A DNA stretch of 5,397 nt from Flammeovirgaceae bacterium UBA5867 (lineage in GTDB: Bacteria > Bacteroidota > Bacteroidia > Cytophagales > Cyclobacteriaceae): contig DJFR01000120.1 in NCBI GenBank assembly GCA_002432545.1, positions 16,348 to 21,744 of the forward strand, read 5' to 3'. Both the position numbers and the translations under genes were made by a program. Position 1 is the first letter of the stretch, and the number at the start of each line of letters is the position of its first letter. Under the pieces are notes generated by a model. The model made no database searches. It was not told the DNA's origin and worked only from the letters and a program-made list of their open reading frames with translations. Positions 1 through 5,397 of the stretch are shown here, piece by piece.

Positions 1-1
1 A

Positions 2-1630
2 TTGAACAACACCATTACCGAAGCATTCTATAAAGCTGCCGATGGTAATTTATATGCAGCGACTTCTACCAACTCCAGTTGTCCTATTGCCAATCCAAAC
101 ATGGGTTCGATTATTCGCGTAATTCCATCAACGAACACGCTCGCCATTCGATACAAGAGTTTATGCCAGATCGAAAACGGCTATGGATACAATGGACACT
201 TCGCAGAGGCGAACGGAAAACTTTATTCGACAACAAACTACGGGGGTACGGCCAATCAGGGTGTGATCTTCGAATATACCCCTGCATCCAATACCTATAC
301 CAAGCGTCACAATTTTCAGGGTGGCGTGGCTACAAACAGTTTTGCCCCTACCTCCCTGGTGTTTGCTAAAAATGGTAAGCTCTATGGCACAACGCATGGC
401 GGTGGTGTGGCGGAACAGAACCTTCCTGCCGGAGGTGGTATACTATATGAATTTGATTTAGCCACCAGTACATTTACCAGGAAGTATGATTTTCTGTTGG
501 GTGCCGGATGGCTCGGTGATGTAGGCTGCTTCCCGTCTTCCCTGATCAGCAGCCTTAACGGAAAACTGTACGGTTGTACCGAGTTTGGAGTCTTCGAGTA
601 CAATACTACGACAAGCACACTTCGCATAGCAGGTCGATTCTGGACGCGTGGTTTCGCTCCTTCTCTACTCCAGGTTTGCAGAAAACCATCGTATCAATTT
701 CAAACAGTCACGACACATGAAGTCTGCAAGGATGGAACTTTTACACTTGATCTCGCAAGTCCCAATGCCACAACGATAGTCTGGAAGCATAACAATGTTA
801 CCGATGCATCACGGACAACATCAACGTTGAACTTTGAGACATTCACATCGACCGATGCAGGAACATGGGTATGTACCATGACAAATGAATGCGGCTCTAC
901 GGTATCGCAGACTATTACGCTTGTCCTCAATGATCCTGCGCAGCCTGTTATTACAACAGACGAGCCTGCTACATTTTGCAGTGGTGAAACCCTGACCCTC
1001 GCAGCACCGGAAGGATTTAACAGCTATACCTGGTCTACAGGCGAAACCTCGCGGGAAATTATCGTGAGCGAGAGCGGAGACTATACGGTAAGCGTCAACA
1101 ACGGTTGTGAAAGTCCGGTGTCTCAACCGGTAACCATAACCGTTCTTGATTTACCTTCAGCACCCACCCGTATAGAAGCAACTGCTTACAATAAATTGAA
1201 AGCGATTGGCAATGTGGCATCATACGAATGGACATTCAACGGAACAATTCTGAATGAACAAACTGCCGAGATCACGGTAACACAAACCGGAGTTTACCAG
1301 GTGAGAGGAATCAGTGCTGAAGGATGTCGCTCGGAAGATGTCGCTTCACTCTCCTTTGTAGTGACAGGACTTGAAACCGCGGCTGAACAACGCATTACTA
1401 TATATCCGAACCCTGCCAATGAAGTTGTTAATCTAACTGTAACTGACGACCTGCTCGGGCCGGTAGAGGTATCGTTGTTTAATGCAAGCGGTAAATTAGT
1501 ATTGACGCGATCCGTGCATTTCAACCGGGACAAGAATGCAATATCCGTAGCCCATCTTCCGGCAGGTATATATCACCTGCTGCTTCGAAAAGGTGAGCAA
1601 ATAATTTCAATCAACCTCGCTGTACGCTAG
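2..1630 (+). CDS. Secreted multi-domain protein with GloVer repeats, Ig-like modules and T9SS sorting domain (5'-partial)
   Basis: This is the C-terminal 542 codons of a larger exported protein. The frame is open to the left edge and the first residues are polar with no signal peptide, so the TTG at position 2 is probably an internal Leu codon. Residues about 15-200 hold four copies of a motif like NGKLYGTTxxGG, as in GloVer tandem repeats (TIGR03803), which are probably blades of a beta-propeller-like fold. Residues about 235-310, 313-382 and 384-455 look like Ig/PKD-type beta-sandwich modules, with patterns such as GTWVCTMTNECG and YTWSTGETS...GDYTVSVNNGC. Residues 464-542 match a T9SS type A sorting domain: YPNPA, a core ending in LPAGIYHLLL, and a short basic tail. 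In this family the protein crosses the outer membrane through T9SS, the domain is removed, and the product is released or anchored at the surface. No catalytic domain is visible; an adhesin or structural role is only a guess. Confidence 0.9.
   Translation: MNNTITEAFYKAADGNLYAATSTNSSCPIANPNMGSIIRVIPSTNTLAIRYKSLCQIENGYGYNGHFAEANGKLYSTTNYGGTANQGVIFEYTPASNTYTKRHNFQGGVATNSFAPTSLVFAKNGKLYGTTHGGGVAEQNLPAGGGILYEFDLATSTFTRKYDFLLGAGWLGDVGCFPSSLISSLNGKLYGCTEFGVFEYNTTTSTLRIAGRFWTRGFAPSLLQVCRKPSYQFQTVTTHEVCKDGTFTLDLASPNATTIVWKHNNVTDASRTTSTLNFETFTSTDAGTWVCTMTNECGSTVSQTITLVLNDPAQPVITTDEPATFCSGETLTLAAPEGFNSYTWSTGETSREIIVSESGDYTVSVNNGCESPVSQPVTITVLDLPSAPTRIEATAYNKLKAIGNVASYEWTFNGTILNEQTAEITVTQTGVYQVRGISAEGCRSEDVASLSFVVTGLETAAEQRITIYPNPANEVVNLTVTDDLLGPVEVSLFNASGKLVLTRSVHFNRDKNAISVAHLPAGIYHLLLRKGEQIISINLAVR
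44..601 (+). repeat. Four GloVer-like repeats within the secreted protein
   Basis: Motif cores lie at residues 15-21 (DGNLYAAT), 71-82 (NGKLYSTTNYGG), 124-135 (NGKLYGTTHGGG) and 186-196 (NGKLYGCTEFG), a spacing of 53-62 residues. Between the cores come segments such as GVIFEYTPASNTYTKRHNF and GILYEFDLATSTFTRKYDF, the usual second half of the repeat. The first and last copies are more diverged. More copies probably lie upstream of the window, since propeller folds normally need more than four blades. The repeats are diverged at DNA level, so recent duplication is unlikely. Confidence 0.75.
1391..1627 (+). other. T9SS type A C-terminal sorting domain
   Basis: The last 79 residues of the secreted protein form a compact beta-rich domain. 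It opens with RITIYPNPANEVVNL, continues with VEVSLFNASGKLV, and closes with HLPAGIYHLLLRKGEQIISINLAVR. The YPNPA opening, central SLFNASGKLV strand, GIYHLLL segment and Lys/Arg near the end are the usual marks of TIGR04183-type domains. These domains direct export through the type IX system, which is restricted to Bacteroidota and close relatives. Confidence 0.92.
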
Positions 1631-1710
1631 AGGATGCAATGAGTATCGTTTTTAACTGTACAATAAAGCCAACAGAAGGATAAATTGATTTATTTTACAA
1701 ATATTTTCAC

Positions 1711-1785
1711 ATCCCGGTAGGGTAAAACCGGAATTACTGGTATTCTTAATAACTTCGGTGGCTAAACCGGGGCCCCAGTAATTTC
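1711..1785 (+). promoter_or_regulatory. Structured leader: inverted and direct repeat cluster before the lipoprotein gene
   Basis: A perfect 9-bp inverted repeat, AATTACTGG (1732-1740) and CCAGTAATT (1775-1783), flanks a 34-nt spacer. Inside the spacer CGGT (1756-1759) can pair with ACCG (1766-1769). Just upstream CCGGT (1714-1718) can pair with ACCGG (1727-1731) across 8 nt. GGTAAAACCGG (1721-1731) and GGCTAAACCGG (1760-1770) form a direct repeat matching at 9 of 11 positions, and GGGGCCCC (1769-1776) is a perfect palindrome. The right arm ends 10 nt before the ATG at 1794. No T-tract follows, so an intrinsic terminator is unlikely. It may be an mRNA structure controlling translation, an operator, or a decayed repeat; the function is inferred only from position and symmetry. 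Confidence 0.4.
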
Positions 1786-1793
1786 TCACAACT

Positions 1794-2228
1794 ATGATTT
1801 TATCCTTCCGACTCCTGGTTACAGCAGGCCTTGCAATAATAATCCTTGCTTCATCGTGCCAGGACGATGAGACAGCGCCGAGTAAACGCCCGCTGCTCGT
1901 TGGGAAACAATGGGCCACGATTCAATATGAAATGAATGGTGAAGACATGACCGAGGACCGGGATGCATGTGAAGTTGACAACACTACGACATTTTTTGAG
2001 GACGGAACTTTCATTGATGATATCGGGGACATTCGCTGCGAAGAAATGGAAGCCGATGTTGAAGGCACGTGGGAGTTCAAGGGAAACGAAACGATCATCA
2101 GCATTCGTCCGGCCGGTGAAAGTACATCGGATTGGAAGATTGTCGAACTCACAAGTACAACATTAAAGATCTCACAATATATACAGCAGCTTCAGACTGA
2201 GGTGGTGATTGTGATGAAACCAATATAA
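1794..2228 (+). CDS. Lipocalin-like outer-membrane lipoprotein
   Basis: This 144-residue protein begins with a lipoprotein signal: a short N-region, a hydrophobic core (LLVTAGLAIIIL), and LASSC with Cys22 as the probable lipidated residue. The mature start C-QDDE is acidic and resembles the Bacteroidota lipoprotein export signal, which places lipoproteins on the outer face of the outer membrane. Residues about 34-142 fit the small lipocalin-like family (Lipocalin_4, PF13648 type): LVGKQW near the start, TTTFFEDGTF, GTWEFKGNETIISI, and WKIVELTSTTLKI near the end. Cys59 and Cys82 are well placed for a disulfide. ATG 1794 is chosen because it gives a complete signal peptide; there is no clear Shine-Dalgarno site. 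The gene stands between the secreted-protein gene (163-nt gap) and the sigma factor gene (81-nt gap). The ligand is unknown; co-regulation with the downstream operon is possible but not shown. Confidence 0.85.
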   Translation: MILSFRLLVTAGLAIIILASSCQDDETAPSKRPLLVGKQWATIQYEMNGEDMTEDRDACEVDNTTTFFEDGTFIDDIGDIRCEEMEADVEGTWEFKGNETIISIRPAGESTSDWKIVELTSTTLKISQYIQQLQTEVVIVMKPI

Positions 2229-2309
2229 TCCTGGCAAGATTTATTTCATGAAACCGAAAAATATATTCTACAGACAACGCTGCCAGTTCACTAATTATAT
2301 ACTTACGGA
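2229..2309 (+). promoter_or_regulatory. Intergenic gap, likely promoter region of the sigma/FecR/receptor operon
   Basis: These 81 nt separate the lipoprotein stop codon from the sigma factor ATG. The stretch is A/T-rich, especially 2256-2266 and 2291-2304. No full match to the Bacteroidota vegetative promoter (TTG, then TAnnTTTG) was found and no ribosome-binding site is evident. An ECF-dependent promoter would not be recognisable without sister sequences. Promoter location here is inferred only from the gap being the largest one upstream of the operon; read-through from the lipoprotein gene remains possible. Confidence 0.3.
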
Positions 2310-2801
2310 ATGACACGGGAAAATTTCAAGTCAGTTTTTGATGAGTACTATCGCCCGTTAAAGAACTTCCTGTATTATAAACTGGCAGATATAGACTTAG
2401 CAGAAGACATCACACAAGAGGTATTTGTCAGGGCATGGGACAAACGCGATTCGATCGTACTGGAAACCGTAAAGAGTTACCTGTACAAGATCGCGAACAA
2501 TCTTGCTATTAATCATTTCAACAGTGCGAAAACACGGTTCGAGCTGAAGCTGCAGGATCATGATCGCACCGTTCAGGAATCACCACACTATGTATTGGAA
2601 AAAGATGAGTTTGCGGCAAGACTAAATCGAACGCTCGAAAATCTGCCCGAGTCACAACGCGTTGTCTTCCTGATGAACCGGATCGATGATCTCACCTATA
2701 CCGAGATCGCAGGACGATTGGACATCAGTGTGAAGGCTGTTGAGAAAAGAATGCAGGGAGCATTGGAAAGTTTACGAAGTATTACACAATCCAGGTTTTA
2801 A
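2310..2801 (+). CDS. ECF RNA polymerase sigma factor, FecI-like (Bacteroidota type)
   Basis: This 163-residue protein is full length for an ECF sigma factor. Sigma-70 region 2 covers about residues 8-75 and includes DLAEDITQEVFVRAWDKRD, the conserved stretch that binds core polymerase and the -10 element, followed by SYLYKIANNLAINHF. Region 4 covers about 102-156, with LENLPESQRVVFLMNRIDDLTYTEIAGRLDISVKAVEKRMQGALESLR containing the helix-turn-helix that reads the -35 element. There is no extra C-terminal domain. Only 3 nt separate its stop from the fecR start, so the two are co-transcribed, and the neighbouring FecR is its expected partner and regulator. By analogy with FecI it should direct transcription of the receptor operon once a signal arrives. 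ATG 2310 gives the standard N-terminus (ENFKSVFDEYYRPLKNFLYY). The family is certain; the regulon is unknown. Confidence 0.95.
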   Translation: MTRENFKSVFDEYYRPLKNFLYYKLADIDLAEDITQEVFVRAWDKRDSIVLETVKSYLYKIANNLAINHFNSAKTRFELKLQDHDRTVQESPHYVLEKDEFAARLNRTLENLPESQRVVFLMNRIDDLTYTEIAGRLDISVKAVEKRMQGALESLRSITQSRF

Positions 2802-2804
2802 ACT

Positions 2805-3713
2805 ATGGAGAACAATAACGATTTTATAAAGGATTGGCTCGAAGGGAAGGTATCTCCTGCCGAACTTAAATCCAGAAAAGAAAACGGTGATGCACGTGTT
2901 GAAGAATTTGATGAATTGATTACACGGTCATCGGGACTGAAAGTACCTGAGTCAATCTCGAAAGAAGAAGCGTGGCAGAAACTCTCCGGCAAATTAAGCG
3001 AGGCTCCCCAACCGGAAGCTAAAGTTATAAAACTTGGACGTTGGATTCCGATGGGTATAGCGGCTTCGGTAGCGCTTATGATAATGGCCTACTTCGCATT
3101 CAACAAAGTTACGATCGCCACATCGCTGGCAGAAACAAAAGTATATATACTCCCCGATGGATCGGAAATAACGCTGAATGCAGATTCTGAAATTGCCTAC
3201 TCGCGGTTTGGATGGTCAGGCGAGCGAACTGTAACACTGGAGGGTGAAGCTTTTTTCCGTGTGACAAAGGGAAGTACGTTTACAGTAGCGAGTGAAAACG
3301 GAACCGTGACGGTGCTCGGTACAAGTTTCAATGTACAGGTGCGGCAATCGAACTTCGAAGTATCGTGCTATACCGGTAAGGTGAAGGTTGCCAGCGGTAA
3401 CACGAACGTAATGCTTACAAAAGGTTTGTTTACAAAACTGGACAACAACAAACTGACGGCCGCTGAAACTTTTGATGCAAAGAAACCAACATGGCGTGAA
3501 GGTGATTTCTATTTTGAAGGCAAGCCTTTGAGCATGGTGATCGATGAGCTCGAACGACAGTTTAACATCGAGATTATACTATCGGGTGACGGTGCACGAT
3601 TATATACCGGTTATTTTAGTAACAAAAATCTGGATGAAGCGTTGGAGATGGTATTTAAACCCATGTCTCTTCGCTATACGCGAGAGGCTGATAACAAGAT
3701 CATCGTTCAGTGA
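2805..3713 (+). CDS. FecR-family anti-sigma factor with DUF4974 domain
   Basis: This 302-residue inner-membrane signal transducer is of usual length for the family. Residues 1-79 form the cytoplasmic, charged N-terminal part that would bind the sigma factor. A single membrane segment runs about 81-99 (IPMGIAASVALMIMAYFAF). Residues about 108-207 are the periplasmic FecR domain (PF04773 type), with VYILPDGSEITLNADSEIAYS, RTVTLEGEAFFRV and VLGTSFNVQV...CYTGKVKV. Residues about 235-302 fit DUF4974 (FYFEGKPLSMVIDELERQF...NLDEALEMVF...KIIVQ), common in Bacteroidota FecR proteins. The gene starts 3 nt after the sigma factor stop, and its TGA stop overlaps the receptor's GTG start, which suggests translational coupling. 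It should receive the signal from the receptor's STN domain and control sigma activity. Whether this FecR inhibits, activates or both cannot be read from sequence. Confidence 0.95.
   Translation: MENNNDFIKDWLEGKVSPAELKSRKENGDARVEEFDELITRSSGLKVPESISKEEAWQKLSGKLSEAPQPEAKVIKLGRWIPMGIAASVALMIMAYFAFNKVTIATSLAETKVYILPDGSEITLNADSEIAYSRFGWSGERTVTLEGEAFFRVTKGSTFTVASENGTVTVLGTSFNVQVRQSNFEVSCYTGKVKVASGNTNVMLTKGLFTKLDNNKLTAAETFDAKKPTWREGDFYFEGKPLSMVIDELERQFNIEIILSGDGARLYTGYFSNKNLDEALEMVFKPMSLRYTREADNKIIVQ
3710..3713 (+). other. GTGA stop-start overlap coupling fecR to the receptor gene
   Basis: The last G of the final FecR Gln codon plus TG of its TGA stop make the GTG start of the receptor. The receptor frame has a stop at 3692-3694 and contains no ATG between there and the mature domain, so GTG 3710 is the only start that yields a complete signal peptide. 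Four-base overlaps of this kind typically allow re-initiation by the terminating ribosome and keep the two proteins in proportion. Confidence 0.85.
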
Positions 3714-5397
3714 CCCGGAGTATAGTTATAGCTTTATTCACATGCATTACCCTGACGCTGCAGGCACAACAAGCTGCGGACGAAATTCGCATCAGCGAAG
3801 TATTTCATAAAACTCCATTATCAAAAGCACTAAAGACTCTGCAGGAGAAGTACGGTGTAAGGATTGCATACGACCATACCCTTGTACAAAATATAGTGGT
3901 AGCACTGCAACTGAAAGACCTCGATGTGTCTCAAAGTATAGAGCTGTTGCTGGCCGGAACTCCACTATCATTTCAAAAGGTCGGCAATAACATTGCGATC
4001 GTACCTCAACCTCGCGTTCGCGCGAATGAGATAACGGAAAGAAAAAACATCCGGCTATCCGGGAAGGTTGTTGACGCCCATTCCGAAGAAACGCTACCAC
4101 AGGCAACGATTCGTGTAGCGGGCACCAACGTTACTACTACAACAAACAACGATGGCTACTTTACGATACCAAATATTCCGGCAGACACGTGTTCTCTGGA
4201 GATCCGATACCTCGGCTATATTACACAAATGGTAAGCGTTAAAGACATTGACAATCCCGACAAGTTTACCATACCATTAAAAAGCGACACTCGGATTCTC
4301 AATGAAGTAGTTGTGCTCGATGAGTACAATCAGTCCGTGCATATAGAAGAGCAGTCCGGAGTCTTCATGTTCAACCCCAAATCACTGGCTACACTCCCAA
4401 CGATGGGAGAACAGGATATATCCCGCACCATGCAGTTACTGCCGGGTGTTACTGCTACAGATGAATCTTCCTCCGGTATGGTTATACGCGGCTCACACCC
4501 GAGCTATAACCTGACATTGCTTGATGGGATGACTATATATCAGCAGGATCACTTCTTCGGTTCATTCAGCATTATCAATGCTGATATCATTAAAGAAGTA
4601 CAGGTACATAAAGGTATGTTTGATGCGCGGTACGGCAGTCGCGTATCAGGCGTAGTAGATATCACTACAAAAAACGGAAATGCAGTAAAGCCTTCTTTCA
4701 ACGTGAAGCTGAACATGATCAACGCCAAGGCTACTGTTGAAATACCCATCACGAAAAAATGGTCGCTGTTTGCCGGTGCGCGCAGATCCTTTACGGATGT
4801 TGTTCAAAGCAAACTGTACAACACGCTTTTTTCTATAGCACGAACCTATAATGATCAGATCGAGATTTTCCGTTTGGTAGAAAGGCTCGGAAGGGAAACC
4901 AAGCCTGAATATTATTTCTTTGATGCCAACGCCAAGCTTTCTTTCCGGCCCACATCCCGCGATGTACTTTCGCTGAGTCTATATACCAGTCGCGACAAAA
5001 TGCATATCAGCGATAGCTCGTTGATCGGAGACGACATTGACCACTATATAATCGATAGTAATGAGACAACACGCTGGGGAAATGACGGATTGAGTTTCCG
5101 TTGGGCGCGCCAGTGGAGCGATACCTATTATTCGACTATCCGGATAACGGATTCCAAATTCTTTCGCAGGTATAACTATCAACAGGAGCTCGTGGTTGAT
5201 TCGTTGCGAAACGATTTTACCCTGGGTTTTAAGAACAGCATCAATGACCTGACGTATGCCATCGACAACGAGTGGATGCTCCGCAATACATTGTCAATCC
5301 ATTGGGGATTGTCGGGCACTAAACAGGAGACTGATACTGATACACACTATAAACTCACCTACTCCGATAATACGCCACCGGAAGATATCAAAGAGAC
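3710..5397 (+). CDS. TonB-dependent outer-membrane receptor/transducer with STN domain (3'-partial)
   Basis: The first 562 codons are present and the barrel continues past the right edge; related receptors usually have 800-1,000 or more residues. Residues 1-19 form a signal peptide (MTRSIVIALFTCITLTLQA), probably cut before QQAADE. Residues about 26-99 are an STN signalling domain (ISEVFHKTPLSKALKTLQEK...NNIAIV). Residues about 114-190 are a carboxypeptidase-regulatory-like beta-sandwich (SGKVVDAHSEETLPQATIRV, NNDGYFTIPNIP). ILNEVVVLDE at 196-205 is the likely TonB box. Residues about 225-325 are the plug, with ISRTMQLLPGV, VIRGSHPSYNLTLLDGMTIY, HFFGSFSIINADIIKEVQVHKGMFDARYGSRVSGVVDI. Barrel strands follow. 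The STN domain and the adjoining sigma and fecR genes mark it as a signal-transducing receptor. The plug lacks typical SusC features and no SusD gene is visible. The substrate is unknown. Confidence 0.93.
   Translation, partial: MTRSIVIALFTCITLTLQAQQAADEIRISEVFHKTPLSKALKTLQEKYGVRIAYDHTLVQNIVVALQLKDLDVSQSIELLLAGTPLSFQKVGNNIAIVPQPRVRANEITERKNIRLSGKVVDAHSEETLPQATIRVAGTNVTTTTNNDGYFTIPNIPADTCSLEIRYLGYITQMVSVKDIDNPDKFTIPLKSDTRILNEVVVLDEYNQSVHIEEQSGVFMFNPKSLATLPTMGEQDISRTMQLLPGVTATDESSSGMVIRGSHPSYNLTLLDGMTIYQQDHFFGSFSIINADIIKEVQVHKGMFDARYGSRVSGVVDITTKNGNAVKPSFNVKLNMINAKATVEIPITKKWSLFAGARRSFTDVVQSKLYNTLFSIARTYNDQIEIFRLVERLGRETKPEYYFFDANAKLSFRPTSRDVLSLSLYTSRDKMHISDSSLIGDDIDHYIIDSNETTRWGNDGLSFRWARQWSDTYYSTIRITDSKFFRRYNYQQELVVDSLRNDFTLGFKNSINDLTYAIDNEWMLRNTLSIHWGLSGTKQETDTDTHYKLTYSDNTPPEDIKE

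Noticed and set aside
1639..1683. 14-codon open frame (MSIVFNCTIKPTEG) as a leader peptide
   Set aside because: Very short, no ribosome-binding site, no run of regulatory codons, and no attenuator-like structure tied to it.
1685..1709. Promoter-like TTG followed by TATTTTAC or TATTTTCA before the lipoprotein
   Set aside because: The region is A/T-rich, the spacing is too short and the TAnnTTTG motif is not matched, so it is not a supported promoter call.
1769..1776. GGGGCCCC palindrome as a stand-alone regulator site
   Set aside because: Eight bases are too few to support a site alone; it is reported only as part of the structured leader.
2231..2286. Inverted repeat CTGGCA (2231-2236) / TGCCAG (2281-2286) before the sigma factor gene
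   Set aside because: Only 6 bp with a 44-nt spacer and no extension of the stem; expected by chance, and no T-tract follows to make a terminator.
3544..3810. 88-codon + strand frame spanning the fecR/receptor junction
   Set aside because: It overlaps two well-supported genes out of frame, and its translation shows no domain or signal peptide.
3792..4106. Open frame of 104 codons on the - strand
   Set aside because: It lies wholly antisense to the STN and carboxypeptidase-like coding part of the receptor, has no recognisable domain, and is explained as a shadow of the real gene.
3710..5397. SusC/RagA-type glycan transporter identity for the receptor
   Set aside because: The plug shows the LLPGV...RGSHPSYN..LLDG...YGSRVSGVVDI pattern of FecA-like Bacteroidota receptors rather than SusC hallmarks, an STN domain and fecIR genes are present, and no SusD is visible. 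The missing 3' part leaves a small doubt.

Overview
The window looks like chromosomal DNA of a Bacteroidota bacterium, probably of the order Cytophagales or a near relative; the genus cannot be fixed from this sequence. Three things point there: a type IX secretion (T9SS) C-terminal sorting domain, a FecI/FecR pair whose FecR ends in the Bacteroidota-style DUF4974 domain, and a TonB-dependent receptor with an STN + carboxypeptidase-regulatory-like + plug layout. Clear Shine-Dalgarno sites are absent before the genes, which also fits. All recognisable genes lie on the + strand.

Layout: (1) 2-1630 is the 3' part of a large secreted protein. It has GloVer-type propeller-like repeats, about three Ig/PKD-like modules and a T9SS type A sorting domain; its N-terminus lies outside the window. 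(2) 1631-1793 is a non-coding gap holding a cluster of inverted and direct repeats that ends 10 nt before the next start codon. (3) 1794-2228 encodes a small lipocalin-like lipoprotein whose residues after the lipid-modified Cys resemble a surface-export signal. (4) 2229-2309 is a short gap that probably carries the promoter of the following operon. (5) 2310-5397 is a tightly packed cell-surface signalling operon: an ECF sigma factor, a FecR anti-sigma factor (3 nt gap), and a TonB-dependent receptor starting at a GTG that overlaps the fecR stop codon (GTGA). The receptor runs off the right edge.

How the genes probably work together: the receptor binds an unknown substrate at the outer membrane. 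Its periplasmic STN domain contacts the periplasmic part of FecR, and FecR then frees or activates the sigma factor, which transcribes the operon and perhaps nearby genes. The substrate cannot be deduced; ferric citrate is only the model case. The secreted protein and the lipoprotein are surface components that may or may not share this regulation. I found no RNA genes, mobile elements, CRISPR arrays or clear terminators. The content is recognisable family biology rather than a new system. The most interesting points are the resemblance between the FecR C-terminal domain and the receptor STN domain, the GTG start that conceals the receptor gene, and the structured leader before the lipoprotein.
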